A DNA stretch of 64,000 nucleotides from Burkholderiaceae bacterium (GCA_017848435.1 JAFEHU010000067.1:1-64000); one strand, 5' to 3'. Positions 37,681-47,126 are shown, counted from the first letter of the stretch. Program-made: numbers and translations. The notes: generated by a model from the sequence alone, not told the origin.

Positions 37681-39391
37681 CAGCGGTTGAGGCGTTGCTG
37701 AAGCGGCAGGCCGCGTCGGAGCGCTCCATCAGCGACAGCGGCTGGCCGTGCAGGCCGGTGACGTGCCAGCCCAGGCCCCGTGCCGCGACGGCGTCGTGCA
37801 GTTGCGTCAAGGCCTCCAGCCCGGTGGTGTCGAGGTAGACCAGCGTGCTGGCGTCCAGCCGCACCGTGGTGCCGAGGGGGGCGGCCTCCAACGCGGCCAC
37901 CAGCGCGTCCAGCTGCGCCACCGCGCCAAAGAACAGCGAGCCTTCGAGCTGGATTTGCAGCGTGTGGGCGTCGGGCCGCAATAGCTCGGCCCGGAACAGC
38001 ACCGCCATGCGCCGCACAAACAGCACGCACGACAGCACCAGCCCGACCTGGATGCCCACCGTCAAATCAAACACGATGGTCAGCGCAAAGGTGGACAGCA
38101 TCACCAGCCGGTAATGGGTGCTGAAGCGCCGCATGCGGGCGAACTCGTGCCAGTCGCCCATGTTCCACGCCACGAACAGCAGGATGCCGGCCAGCACCGC
38201 CAGCGGCACATACAGCGCCAGTGGGGCAGCGGCCAACACGATCACCATCAGCGTCAGCGCGTGCACGATGCCGGAGACCGGCGTGGTGGCCCCGGCGCGG
38301 ATGTTGGTCACCGTGCGTGCAATGGTGCCAGTGACCGGCATGCCACCCAAAAAAGGCACCACGATGTTGGCTGCGCCTTGTGCCATCAGTTCCTGGTTCG
38401 GGTCGTGCCGGCGCGGGCCTGCGGCCGCAGGCGTGGCGGCCGTGGTCATCTGGGCCAGCGCCTGGTCGGCCATGCGGGCGCACAGCAGCGACTCCACCGC
38501 GCCCAGCAGCGCAATGGTGAAGGTCGGCGCCACCAGCAAGCGCACCGTTTCCCAGCTGAAGTTGGGCAACTCGAACACGGGCAGGCTCTGCGGGATGCTG
38601 CCAAAGCGCGTGCCAATGGTTTCCACCGGCAGGCTGAGCGCCCAGGCCGCCAGCGTGAGGCTGACCAGCGCCACCATCGGTCCCGGTGTGCGGGAGGCAA
38701 CGTGCCGCATGCGGCGGTCCAGGTTTGAAAACAGGGGCACCTTGCCGGACCAGAGTTTGGGCCACAGCATCAGCCCACCAAAACACAGCAGGCCCAGCCC
38801 CAGTGCGTAAAAATTGGCGGTGTGGATGTGCCGGCCCAGCACGCTGAGTTGCGAAAAGAAATCCGCAGGCATGCGGGCAATGTGCAGCCCAAACAGGTCC
38901 CGCAGCTGCGACACCGCCACCAGCACCGCAATGCCGTTGGTGAAACCCACCACAATGCTGACCGGCACGTGCCGCACCAGCGAACCCAGCCGCAACCAGC
39001 CCATCAGCAGCAGGATGACGCCAGCGCAGGCGGTGGCGATCAGCAGGTTGGGCACACCGTGGCGCTGCACGATGTCGTAGACGATGACAATGAAGGCGCC
39101 CGCCGGCCCGCCAATCTGCACGTTGGAGCCACCCAGCGCGGCAACCAGCAACCCGCCGATGATGGCGGTCCACAAGCCCGCTTCGGGCTTCAGGCCAGAG
39201 GCCACCGCAAACGCCATCGCCAGCGGCAGCGCCACCACCCCCACCGTGATGCCGGCACCCACGTCGCGCAGCAGGCGGGGCCGGTCGTAGCCGGGCAGGG
39301 TGTCCAGCAGGCGCGGGCGGAAGCGGGCGACGCGCTGGTCAAACAGCCGGTGGATGCGCTGGCGCCAGGCGGTGGTGTCGGGTGTGGTCAC
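37670..39391 (-). CDS. SulP-family anion transporter with STAS domain
   Basis: The 573-residue product has about ten to twelve membrane segments and the SulP signature region GAGITVGVVALPLAMAFAVASGLKPEAGLWTAI, seen as VALPLAMAFAVASG and PEAGLWTAI. A C-terminal STAS domain (about 450-560) contains VRLDASTLVYLDTTGLEAL. Such proteins carry sulfate, bicarbonate, dicarboxylates or other anions; the substrate is not predictable here. It overlaps the convergent lipoprotein gene by 11 bases. Confidence 0.92.
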   Translation of the reverse strand: MTTPDTTAWRQRIHRLFDQRVARFRPRLLDTLPGYDRPRLLRDVGAGITVGVVALPLAMAFAVASGLKPEAGLWTAIIGGLLVAALGGSNVQIGGPAGAFIVIVYDIVQRHGVPNLLIATACAGVILLLMGWLRLGSLVRHVPVSIVVGFTNGIAVLVAVSQLRDLFGLHIARMPADFFSQLSVLGRHIHTANFYALGLGLLCFGGLMLWPKLWSGKVPLFSNLDRRMRHVASRTPGPMVALVSLTLAAWALSLPVETIGTRFGSIPQSLPVFELPNFSWETVRLLVAPTFTIALLGAVESLLCARMADQALAQMTTAATPAAAGPRRHDPNQELMAQGAANIVVPFLGGMPVTGTIARTVTNIRAGATTPVSGIVHALTLMVIVLAAAPLALYVPLAVLAGILLFVAWNMGDWHEFARMRRFSTHYRLVMLSTFALTIVFDLTVGIQVGLVLSCVLFVRRMAVLFRAELLRPDAHTLQIQLEGSLFFGAVAQLDALVAALEAAPLGTTVRLDASTLVYLDTTGLEALTQLHDAVAARGLGWHVTGLHGQPLSLMERSDAACRFSNASTAVSG

Positions 39392-39451
39392 GCGTTGCCT
39401 CCCCGCAGGTTGGACAAACGGGGGGCAGTGCGTGGCATGGCGTCGCCTGGC

Positions 39452-41533
39452 TCAGTGGATGCGCATGCCGGGCTGTGCACCGGGCCAGGGCTCCAGCACA
39501 TGGATGCCGGGATGGGTTTTTTCATCGGCGTGGCTGGCTGCAAGAACCATGCCCTCGCTGAGGCCAAACTTCATCTTGCGTGGCGCCAGGTTGGCCACCA
39601 CCACGGTGAGTTTTCCGACCAGTTGTTCCGGCTTGTAGGCACTGGCAATGCCGCTGAAGACGTTGCGGGTTTTGCCCTCGCCCACGTCCAGCGTCAGGCG
39701 CAGCAGCTTGGTTGAACCTTCCACCGGCTCGCAGTTGACGATCTTGGCAATGCGCAGGTCGATCTTGGCGAAGTCGTCGATGGTGATGACTGGCGCTATG
39801 TCCTCGCCGCCGGGGACCCGCTTTTCAGGTTCGGGCGCGGCAGGGGGCTCGAACAAGGCGTCGAGCTGTTTCACGTCCACGCGTTGCATGAGGTGATGGT
39901 AGGTACCGATGGCATCTGCCAAGCCGCGCAAGTCACTCCAAAGAGGTTGGCGATCTAGGCTGAAAAGCGATCGATAGGCTTGCCTCGCAACATGGGGCAG
40001 GATGGGTGATAGATATACGGTCAGTACTTGGAATGCGCGGATGCAATTGGAGCAAACCTCATGCAGTGCGTTGCGTGCCTCGGGATGCTTCGCAAGCTCC
40101 CAAGGCTTTTGTCGGTCAAAGTAAGCATTGACCTCGTCTGCCAATCGCATGATTTCTCGAATGGCTTTGGCAAATTCACGTTGTTCGAAGTCTTGCCGAA
40201 TCTGGCCCTCCGAGCCCAAAACAACCAAGATGGGGCCCTCAGATGTCGTCTCTCCAATTGTGGTTTGGCTCTGACTAAGTTTGCCGTCAAAAAATTTGTG
40301 AATAAAGCTGGCCGAACGGCTGGCAATATTCACATACTTACCCACCAGGTCGCTGTTGACCCGGGCCATGAAGTCGTCGGGGTTGAAGTCGATGTCTTCG
40401 TTGCGGGCGTTCAGCTTGGCGGCCAGGTAGTAGCGCAGCCATTCGGGGTTCATGCCCAGGCCGAGGTACTTCAGCGGGTCCAGCCCGGTGCCGCGGCTCT
40501 TGCTCATCTTCTCGCCGTTGTTCACCGTGAGAAAGCCGTGCACGTTGATCTTGTCCGGCACCTTGCGGCCGCTGAAGTGCAGCATCGCCGGCCAGAACAG
40601 CGTGTGGAAGGTGATGATGTCCTTGCCAATGAAGTGCACCTGCTCCACGTCGGGGTTGGCCATGAAGGCGCCGTAGTCGATGCCGATGCGGTCGAGGTAG
40701 TTTTTCAGCGAGGCGAGGTAACCGACCGGGGCGTCCAGCCACACATAAAAGTACTTGCCCGGTGCGTCGGGAATCTCGATGCCGAAGTAGGGCGCGTCGC
40801 GGCTGATGTCCCAGTCGCCCAGGGCGGTTTTGCCGGTCTCAGGGTCTGGTGTGAGCCATTCGCTGATCTTGTTCAGCACCTCGGGTTGCACCGCGCCGCT
40901 GGTGGTCCAGGCCTTCAGGAAGTCCAGGCAACGCGGGTCAGACAGTTTGAAGAAGAAGTGCTCGGAGGTTTTCAGCACCGGCGTGGCGCCCGACAGCGCC
41001 GAATACGGGTTGATGAGCTCGGTGGGTGCGTAGACCGCGCCGCAGACCTCGCAGTTGTCGCCGTACTGGTCCTTGGCGTGGCAGTTCGGGCACTCGCCCT
41101 TGATGAAGCGGTCCGGCAGGAACATGCCCTTGTCGGGGTCGTAGAACTGCTCGATGGTTTTGCTGCTGATCAGGCCATTGGCCTTCAGGTCGCGGTAGAT
41201 CTGCTGGGCCAGCGCGTGGTTCTCCGGCGCGTCGGTGCTGTGCCAGTTGTCAAAGGCAATGTGGAAACCGTCCAGGTAGGGCTTGCGGCCAGCGGCGATG
41301 TCGGCCACAAAGGCCTGCGGTGTCTTGCCGGCTTTTTCGGCGGCAATCATGATCGGCGCGCCATGGGCGTCGTCGGCGCAGACGAAGTGCACCGTGTGGC
41401 CCTGCATGCGCTGGAACCGCACCCAGATGTCGGCCTGGATGTATTCCATGATGTGGCCGATGTGGAACTTGCCGTTGGCGTACGGCAGGGCGGTGGTGAC
41501 GAACAGTTGGCGCGGAGAGGCGGAGGAAGTCAT
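39452..41533 (-). CDS. metG: Methionyl-tRNA synthetase
   Basis: The 693-residue enzyme has HIGH-type [15 protein letters not shown] in [10 protein letters not shown], a zinc-knuckle set [17 protein letters not shown], an anticodon-binding helical domain, and a C-terminal tRNA-binding module ([20 protein letters not shown] onward). Start ATG 41533 gives the normal [20 protein letters not shown]. The DNA for roughly residues 397-546 (39895-40345) is about 50% G+C, against about two thirds in the flanking sequence, suggesting recombination with another lineage; the reading frame is intact. Confidence 0.97.
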   Translation of the reverse strand: MTSSASPRQLFVTTALPYANGKFHIGHIMEYIQADIWVRFQRMQGHTVHFVCADDAHGAPIMIAAEKAGKTPQAFVADIAAGRKPYLDGFHIAFDNWHSTDAPENHALAQQIYRDLKANGLISSKTIEQFYDPDKGMFLPDRFIKGECPNCHAKDQYGDNCEVCGAVYAPTELINPYSALSGATPVLKTSEHFFFKLSDPRCLDFLKAWTTSGAVQPEVLNKISEWLTPDPETGKTALGDWDISRDAPYFGIEIPDAPGKYFYVWLDAPVGYLASLKNYLDRIGIDYGAFMANPDVEQVHFIGKDIITFHTLFWPAMLHFSGRKVPDKINVHGFLTVNNGEKMSKSRGTGLDPLKYLGLGMNPEWLRYYLAAKLNARNEDIDFNPDDFMARVNSDLVGKYVNIASRSASFIHKFFDGKLSQSQTTIGETTSEGPILVVLGSEGQIRQDFEQREFAKAIREIMRLADEVNAYFDRQKPWELAKHPEARNALHEVCSNCIRAFQVLTVYLSPILPHVARQAYRSLFSLDRQPLWSDLRGLADAIGTYHHLMQRVDVKQLDALFEPPAAPEPEKRVPGGEDIAPVITIDDFAKIDLRIAKIVNCEPVEGSTKLLRLTLDVGEGKTRNVFSGIASAYKPEQLVGKLTVVVANLAPRKMKFGLSEGMVLAASHADEKTHPGIHVLEPWPGAQPGMRIH
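39895..40345. other. Low-GC mosaic block inside metG
   Basis: Sixty-base lines in this block count 45-57% G+C (for example 27 of 60 at 40141 and at 40261), while flanking metG lines are much richer. Edges are fairly sharp. The frame is preserved, so this looks like a homologous gene-conversion tract covering part of the anticodon-binding domain rather than an insertion. Confidence 0.65.
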
Positions 41534-41587
41534 GGGCAGGTTTCGGCGGCGGAGACCGATTTTAGGGTCTGCCGCCCCAGCCACCCC

Positions 41588-43024
41588 CTAGCGCAGCATC
41601 CACAGCCCCAGGCGGCCGGTGCTGGCCGCCAGCCGCAGGCGGCTGGCACGCACGTCGGTGTCGGCGCGCACACTGGCGAGCCGAGCTTCGTCCAGCACAC
41701 CCCGGGCGCTGAGCCAGTCCAGAATGCCGCCCACCCCTTGCCGGTAGCGCTCGCGGGCCAGCTGTTCGGACTGCGTTGCGGTCTGCAACAGGTCGGTGGC
41801 AGCACGCCGCTGGGCCTGGCTGGCTTCCCAGTCCACATGGGCACGCCAGATGTCCAGGTGCACCTGGCGCTGCAGCGCCTCCAGCGCGGCGGCGCGGGCT
41901 TCTGCATCGGCCGCAGCGGCCTGGGCCCGGTAGCGTGGCTCGAAACCCTGAAACAGCGGAACACTCAATTGCACCCCCACGGCGGCGACCCGGCTGGGTG
42001 CGACCGGGTTGTTGCCCGGCGGCGGGGTGTGTGCCTGCTGCCCGCTGACCGTCAGCACGGGCCGGCCTTCGGCCAGTGCGGCGGCGCGGCGCTGCTCAGC
42101 GGCTTGCACCTCGGCCCGGGCATGAATGAGTGCCGGGTGGTTCTGGATGGCCAAGCCCGCCAGGTCGTCGGCAGAAGGCAGGGGGTCGTCGCGCAGTTGC
42201 AGGTCTTCGGTGCGCGGCAGCGTGAGTGCTGCGCCCGGGGGCAGGCCCAGCGCAGTGGCCAGCACCGCCCGCTGTTTGCGTGCGGTGGCCTGTGCGGTCA
42301 GGCGGGTGGCCGTGGTCCTGGCGGCGGCGGTTTTGGCCTGCAACTGGTCGGCCATGCCCACGGCGCCCCCTTCCTGCCGGCCCCGCACAATGTCCAGCCC
42401 GGCCAGCGCGATCTGCTCGGCCTCCCGGCTGGCGTTGGCGCTGGCCTCGCTGGCCAGGGCCTCGAAGTAGGCCTGCACCATGTCCAGAAACACCCGTTGC
42501 ACGGCGCTGTCGTGGCTGGCATTGGCCGCGTCCAGCACCGCACGGGCCTGGGCATGGCGCGCGTCGCGGCGGCCAAAATCGGCCAGCACCCAGCTCATCC
42601 GCAGGCTGCCGCCACGGGTGTTGGCGGCAAAGGTGTCGGGGATGCCGGTGAAGCGTTGGCGCGTGCGGCTGGTGTCCAGCTCGGCACTGACCTGCGGCAG
42701 GTAGGCTGCGCGGGTGGCCCCCAGTTCGGCGGCCGCGCCCCGCGCCACGGCCCAGGCTTCCCGTGTGCGGGGCTGCTGGCACAGCGCCCTTTCCACCGCT
42801 TCTGCCAGCGGCAGCGGTGTGCTCGGTGGTCCCGCAGGGCAGGCCACCGCCGCGTCGGATCTGTGCTGCACACCGGGCGTGGCATGGCTGCTGGCGCGCG
42901 CTGCCGTGCCCCACGGGTCTGCCCAGCGGCTAGTCTGGGCCTGTGCCGCCCCTGCCACCACCCAGACCAGGCCCGCAACACCCGCGTGCCAGAGGCGGAG
43001 GCGGAAAAAAATGGGCGGAATCAT
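41588..43024 (-). CDS. TolC-family outer-membrane efflux protein
   Basis: The 478-residue product has a signal peptide (about residues 10-30, ending AGAAQAQ) and two repeats typical of TolC-like channels, TPLPLAEAVERALCQQPRTREAWA and LAIQNHPALIHARAEVQAAEQRRAAALAEG in part, with long coiled-coil segments. It overlaps the C39 ABC transporter gene by 4 bases (TGATG), so it is the outer-membrane part of the peptide-export system. Confidence 0.92.
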   Translation of the reverse strand: MIPPIFFRLRLWHAGVAGLVWVVAGAAQAQTSRWADPWGTAARASSHATPGVQHRSDAAVACPAGPPSTPLPLAEAVERALCQQPRTREAWAVARGAAAELGATRAAYLPQVSAELDTSRTRQRFTGIPDTFAANTRGGSLRMSWVLADFGRRDARHAQARAVLDAANASHDSAVQRVFLDMVQAYFEALASEASANASREAEQIALAGLDIVRGRQEGGAVGMADQLQAKTAAARTTATRLTAQATARKQRAVLATALGLPPGAALTLPRTEDLQLRDDPLPSADDLAGLAIQNHPALIHARAEVQAAEQRRAAALAEGRPVLTVSGQQAHTPPPGNNPVAPSRVAAVGVQLSVPLFQGFEPRYRAQAAAADAEARAAALEALQRQVHLDIWRAHVDWEASQAQRRAATDLLQTATQSEQLARERYRQGVGGILDWLSARGVLDEARLASVRADTDVRASRLRLAASTGRLGLWMLR

Positions 43025-45207
43025 GCCGCCGCCAGTGCCAGCGGTGCGGCCCGCATGGCGTGTCGAATGGTGTCGAAATCGACCGGTTTGCTTTCTGCCA
43101 CGATGCGCCCCTGACACAGCACCACCGCGCGGTCGGCGCTGGCGATGGTTTGGGACCGGTGGGCAATGAGGATGCGGGTCAGCGGCAGCGCACGGATGGC
43201 GGCATTGACGCGCTCTTCCGATTCCACATCGAGGTGGCTGGTGGCTTCGTCCAGCACCAGGATGGCGGGTTCCCGGTACAGCGCGCGGGCCAGCAGCACC
43301 CGCTGTTTCTGGCCCCCCGACAACGCGGTGCCCATGTCCCCCACCAGTGTGTTGTAGCCCATCGGCAAGGCCTCGATGTCGGTGTGCACATCGGCCAGGC
43401 GAGCGGCTTTTTCGATGTCGGCCGGACGTGGGTCGGGGTCGAAGAAGGCGATGTTGTCGGCAATCGAGCCGGCGAACAGCATGTCGTCCTGCGTCACCGA
43501 CGCGATCAGGCCGCGGGCCTGGGTGTGGTTGTGGGCGGTCAGCACGGTGTCGCCAATGGTCACGCGGCCCTGGCCCGCAGGCCGCAGGCCCAGCAAGAGC
43601 TGAATCAGTGTGGTTTTGCCGCTGCCCGACGGCCCGACGATGGCCAGCGCCTCCCCCGGGGCCACGGTCAGGTTCAGGTCCTGCAGCACCCAGGGCGACT
43701 GTTCGCTGTAGCGGAAATGCACGCCCACCAGCGCCACGCCAGCCTGTTGCGTGCGTGGCGGCTGCAGCACGGGCGATTCTTCTTCTGGCGTGCTGAGCGC
43801 AATGTCGGCCAGGCGCTCCATGTGCAGGCCCACCATGCGCAACTCGAACAAACGGTCGATGAGCTGGCCTGCGCGTTGCGTGAACTGGTCCTTGTAGGCC
43901 AGAAATGCCACCAGCGCACCTACTGTGAAGCCGCCTTCAATGACCATGCTGGCGCCCAGCGCCACGATCACCACCCGCTCCAGCCCGAAGGCCACGCCGT
44001 TGAAATGGCGGTTCAGCAGTTGCAGCCGCTGGTTGCGCAGCCCGGCGTTGATTTCTTCGGCCACCAGCGCCAGCCACGACTGCCGGCGGTCCTGGCCGCG
44101 CTGGAACAGCTTGATGGGCTTGATGCCGCGGACGGTTTCCAGAAAATGCGACTGCTGTTTGGCCGTGTGCACGATCTGCTCTTCGGCCGAGCGGCGCAGC
44201 GCCTGCCACGAGGCCCACCGCACCAGGCCGTACAGCACGATGACCGCGAGCGCCACGCTGGCCATCAGCGGGCTGTAGAGGAACATCAGCGCGATCACCG
44301 CCAACGACATCACGCCGTCCAGGATCGCCTCGACAAACTCCGAGGTCAGGTTGCGCTGGATGGCGTCGATGGCACCAAAGCGCGAGACCACGTCGCCCAG
44401 GTGCCGCGATTCAAAAAACGCCACCGGCAGGCGAACCAGGTGGTTGAACAGGTTGTTGCGCCACTGCAGGTTCAGGTTGGTGGCCAGGAACAGCATCACC
44501 CAGGCACGCAGCAGGCTGACAGCCTGCTGGAACAGCACCAGCAGGCCAAAAGCCAGACCCAGCGTCAGCAGCAGGCCGTGGTCGGCCGAGACGATCACGT
44601 CGTCAATCACCCACTGCATGTAAAACGGTCCCGCGAGCACAAAAACCTCCAGCACCAGCGCCAGCAACAGCACCTGCGCCATGGCCGGTACCAGCCCCCG
44701 AACCTGGCCGATCAACTGGCGCAGCGACACCTTCCTCTGCACGGTGGCGGGTTCGAAACCCTCTATGGGCCAGAGTTCCAGCGCCACGCCGGTGAAGCTG
44801 GCCGACACCTCCTGCATCGGCACTTCACGCAGACCCTGCGCCGGGTCGTGGATGACGATGGAGCGTTCGCGCACGGCTTTCAGCACCACGAAATGGTTGA
44901 AGTTCCAGTGCAGGATGGCCGGGCGCCGCAGGTCCTTGAGGTCTTCCAGCTGCAGTTTGACCGGCCGGGTTCCCAGCGCCATGGCAGCGGCCACCTGCAT
45001 GAGCTGGCCCAGCGTGCTGCCCAGCAGCGAAACCGAGAAGTTGCGCCGCAGGCTGGGCAGGTCGACCTTCAGGCCGTGGAAACCTGCCACCATGGCCAGG
45101 CAAGCCAGCCCACATTCGGTGGCTTCGGTCTGCAGTACCAGTGGCAGGCGGTGGCCCGATTCCCAGCGCAGCAGCCGGTGCAGGGGGGGGGCCTCGGCGT
45201 TTTTCAT
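43021..45207 (-). CDS. C39-peptidase-containing ABC transporter (double-glycine peptide exporter)
   Basis: The 728-residue product has three parts: an N-terminal C39 peptidase (residues about 20-135), a membrane domain (about 165-450) and an ATPase (about 490-728). The catalytic triad is intact: Cys32 in QTEATECGLAC, His105 in HWNFNHFVVL, Asp121 in IHDPAQG. The ATPase has Walker A GPSGSGKTT, signature LSGGQKQR and Walker B ILVLDEATSHLD. Such exporters cleave substrates after a Gly-Gly leader while pumping them. The ATG at 45207 is coupled to the adaptor stop by ATGA. An in-frame upstream start would add non-homologous sequence. The neighbouring 67-residue peptide gene is the likely substrate. 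Confidence 0.95.
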   Translation of the reverse strand: MKNAEAPPLHRLLRWESGHRLPLVLQTEATECGLACLAMVAGFHGLKVDLPSLRRNFSVSLLGSTLGQLMQVAAAMALGTRPVKLQLEDLKDLRRPAILHWNFNHFVVLKAVRERSIVIHDPAQGLREVPMQEVSASFTGVALELWPIEGFEPATVQRKVSLRQLIGQVRGLVPAMAQVLLLALVLEVFVLAGPFYMQWVIDDVIVSADHGLLLTLGLAFGLLVLFQQAVSLLRAWVMLFLATNLNLQWRNNLFNHLVRLPVAFFESRHLGDVVSRFGAIDAIQRNLTSEFVEAILDGVMSLAVIALMFLYSPLMASVALAVIVLYGLVRWASWQALRRSAEEQIVHTAKQQSHFLETVRGIKPIKLFQRGQDRRQSWLALVAEEINAGLRNQRLQLLNRHFNGVAFGLERVVIVALGASMVIEGGFTVGALVAFLAYKDQFTQRAGQLIDRLFELRMVGLHMERLADIALSTPEEESPVLQPPRTQQAGVALVGVHFRYSEQSPWVLQDLNLTVAPGEALAIVGPSGSGKTTLIQLLLGLRPAGQGRVTIGDTVLTAHNHTQARGLIASVTQDDMLFAGSIADNIAFFDPDPRPADIEKAARLADVHTDIEALPMGYNTLVGDMGTALSGGQKQRVLLARALYREPAILVLDEATSHLDVESEERVNAAIRALPLTRILIAHRSQTIASADRAVVLCQGRIVAESKPVDFDTIRHAMRAAPLALAAA

Positions 45208-46463
45208 CCTGCGGTCCTCGACAGGCTGCGCAGCGGTGCCAACGCCCACTCGTACAGCCTGCGCTGCTCGCTCATCAGGTCGGCGTCAAGTTGCATGCCG
45301 GGTTGTAGCAGCAGGTCTTTGTGCCGCCCCTGAAACAGCGGGGTTGTCAGGGCAACAGTGACCAGGTAGCGGGCTTCTTGGTTGTTGGCCGGCAGTCCGC
45401 TGGCCGCCATGTCGGCGGCCGCCACGGTGGTGCGCGACACGCTGAGCACTTCGCCCTGCGCCTGGCCGAACCTCTGGTACGGGAAGGCATGCAGGCGCAT
45501 CCGCACCGTTGTGCCAGGGCGCACAAAACCGGCACTGCGGCTGGGGGCGTGCAACTGCGCCACCAGCCGGGAGGACGCCGGCACCACATGCACCAGCAAG
45601 CTGCCGGGTTCGACGCGCTGGCCGGTGTCCACCAACAGGGCGGTCACCGTGCCGTCGACCGGCGCCACGACCCGGGTTTCCAGGCGGCTTTCGGCGGCCG
45701 ACAGGTCTTGTGCGGCGCCGGTTTGCTCGCGCTGCAGCTGCGACAACTGGTTGGCGTAGCGCAGCTGCAGCGCGGCGAGGTCGGATTCGCGTGCTTCCAG
45801 ATCGCGCCGAACCGAGAGCCGGCCCCGCTCCAGCTGGGCCAGGCGGCTGGCCTGGTCGAGCCTTTCGGCGACTTTCTGGTCGTGTTGGTCGCGCGAGACC
45901 AGGTCTTGTGTGGCCATGCGGGCGTAGCGCGATTCGGCGGCGGCGGCCAGTTGCAACCGGCGTGTCTGCAGGCCCATTTCCTCCTGCAGGCGCAAGAGCT
46001 CCTGCTTCAGGCTGGCGACCCGCCGCGCCATTGCGCGGCTTTCTTCCTCCAGCAGACTTTGCAGCTTGCTTTCTTCGTCCTTGAGCAATTGGGTGCGCAG
46101 GCGAAGCTGTTCGCCGATCTGTGCCTCCAGGCCGCCTGTGCGGTTCTGCCGCTCGCCCGACAGGGTGTAGAGCAGGTCGCCGGCGCGCACCGGCTGGCCT
46201 TCCACCACCGGGCGGGCCGTCACGACGCCTGCTTGTGGCGCGGTGACGCGGATCAGGCCGGTGTCTGGCGTCAAGATGCCCTGAACGGTGGTGCGCCGTG
46301 TGTAGGTGCCCAAAGCGAGAACCAGAACCAACCCGAGGCAGGCCAGCACGGCCAAGGCGGCATACACCTTGTGGGAGAGCGGTTGCGCCAGGAGGATGGG
46401 GCCGAGCGCATGGCTGTGCTGGGCTTCAACAGCCTCGGTTCGAAATAAAGGTGGGGGTGGCAT
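45204..46463 (-). CDS. HlyD-type membrane-fusion (adaptor) protein
   Basis: The 419-residue product has a single N-terminal membrane anchor (about 32-54, VYAALAVLACLGLVLVLALG), a lipoyl/barrel-sandwich half (VTAPQAGVVTARPVVEGQPVRAGDLLYTL), long coiled coils (about 115-260) and the returning half VVAPVDGTVTALLVDTGQRV plus a beta-barrel. It bridges the ABC transporter and the TolC channel. It overlaps the transporter gene by 4 bases. It starts 236 bases after the peptide gene. Confidence 0.93.
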   Translation of the reverse strand: MPPPPLFRTEAVEAQHSHALGPILLAQPLSHKVYAALAVLACLGLVLVLALGTYTRRTTVQGILTPDTGLIRVTAPQAGVVTARPVVEGQPVRAGDLLYTLSGERQNRTGGLEAQIGEQLRLRTQLLKDEESKLQSLLEEESRAMARRVASLKQELLRLQEEMGLQTRRLQLAAAAESRYARMATQDLVSRDQHDQKVAERLDQASRLAQLERGRLSVRRDLEARESDLAALQLRYANQLSQLQREQTGAAQDLSAAESRLETRVVAPVDGTVTALLVDTGQRVEPGSLLVHVVPASSRLVAQLHAPSRSAGFVRPGTTVRMRLHAFPYQRFGQAQGEVLSVSRTTVAAADMAASGLPANNQEARYLVTVALTTPLFQGRHKDLLLQPGMQLDADLMSEQRRLYEWALAPLRSLSRTAG

Positions 46464-46563
46464 CGTGGTGCGTGAATGGCGCGACGTGGCGGGGTGTCAG
46501 ATGCCGTCTGTGGGCGGGACGGTATGCCCGAGGCCTGTGGTGCAGTTGTCCATAGGGGGCCAA

Positions 46564-46585
46564 GACAGGGCGTTACCGCCCTGTC
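46564..46585 (-). terminator. Hairpin between peptide gene and adaptor gene
   Basis: GACAGGGCG and CGCCCTGTC form a perfect 9-base stem with a 4-base loop in the 236-base gap between the peptide and adaptor genes. There is no T-run. It could be an attenuator that makes more peptide than exporter mRNA, or an mRNA-stabilising end; inferred. Confidence 0.45.
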
Positions 46586-46699
46586 CTGAAGCACTTCACA
46601 ACAGAAAGTTCGCCCTGCGGGATGGTTCAGGGCAGCCTCAAAAGGCCATGAACTGGGGCGGTGGCGCAGCCTGTAGGGCCTTGCCAGCCGCCTTCTGAA

Positions 46700-46903
46700 T
46701 CAGACGAGTTTTGGCAGGCCGGGCAAACCGGGCAGTTTCAGGGCGGCAGGGCCTTCGGACAGCACACGGCCGGCAAAAGCCAGCACCGTGAAGGGGCTGA
46801 ACTTGCTCACTTCGATCACTGCCACAGGGTTGTCTTCGACCAGCAGGCGCAGGCCGCCCGACACTTGGTTCAATTCCTCGGTTTGCAGGGTTTGAATGCT
46901 CAT
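46700..46903 (-). CDS. Double-glycine-leader peptide precursor (putative bacteriocin or signal peptide)
   Basis: The 67-residue product has a textbook double-glycine leader, residues 1-17 MSIQTLQTEELNQVSGG: Leu6 at -12, Glu10 at -8, Leu11 at -7, Val14 at -4 and Gly16-Gly17 at -2/-1. Predicted cleavage leaves a 50-residue core starting LRLLVEDNP. The core has no cysteine, a hydrophobic middle (FTVLAFAGRVL) and a Pro/Gly-rich end with LPG repeats finishing PGLPKLV; net charge is about +1. AAGGA lies eight bases before the ATG. The exporter genes follow on the same strand. I recognise no relative of the core. No obvious immunity gene is visible, so a signalling or other secreted role cannot be excluded. 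Confidence 0.88.
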   Translation of the reverse strand: MSIQTLQTEELNQVSGGLRLLVEDNPVAVIEVSKFSPFTVLAFAGRVLSEGPAALKLPGLPGLPKLV

Positions 46904-47126
46904 GGTGTAAATCCTTAATAACTAAATTGAATTTAAATCAGTCGAAATAAATAAATCGACATATTTAGTTTAGGGAGCTTTGTTCGGATTCCCAAGAAAT
47001 TAAAGCTATTCTCGGGGAAATTCAAGGGTTAATACTAATTGACTGAATTATTAAATAATTAATTTATCTTTGGATTGTGTTGAAGTGCCACCTTCTACAA
47101 TAGGGCGAATTACAGGATTTCTCGCC
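46904..47126. promoter_or_regulatory. AT-rich divergent regulatory region
   Basis: This 223-base gap is strikingly AT-rich against its GC-rich surroundings. It holds AACTAAAT (46920-46927) with ATTTAGTT (46963-46970), GTCGA (46941) with TCGAC (46956-46960), and a perfect AATTATT-A-AATAATT palindrome at 47046-47060. Candidate minus-strand promoter: TTGAAT (47020-47025), 17 bases, TAATTT (46997-47002), giving a peptide-gene leader of about 85 bases. A plus-strand TTGACT at 47039 may serve mrp. Promoters are inferred. Confidence 0.5.

Noticed and set aside
40028-43114. A 1028-codon plus-strand frame across metG and the TolC gene
   Set aside because: It crosses two well-supported minus-strand genes and its translation is low-complexity Val/Gly/Ala/His-rich.
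42943-45333. A 796-codon plus-strand frame opposite the C39 ABC transporter
   Set aside because: Gln/His-rich antisense artefact; the transporter on the minus strand has all ABC and C39 motifs.
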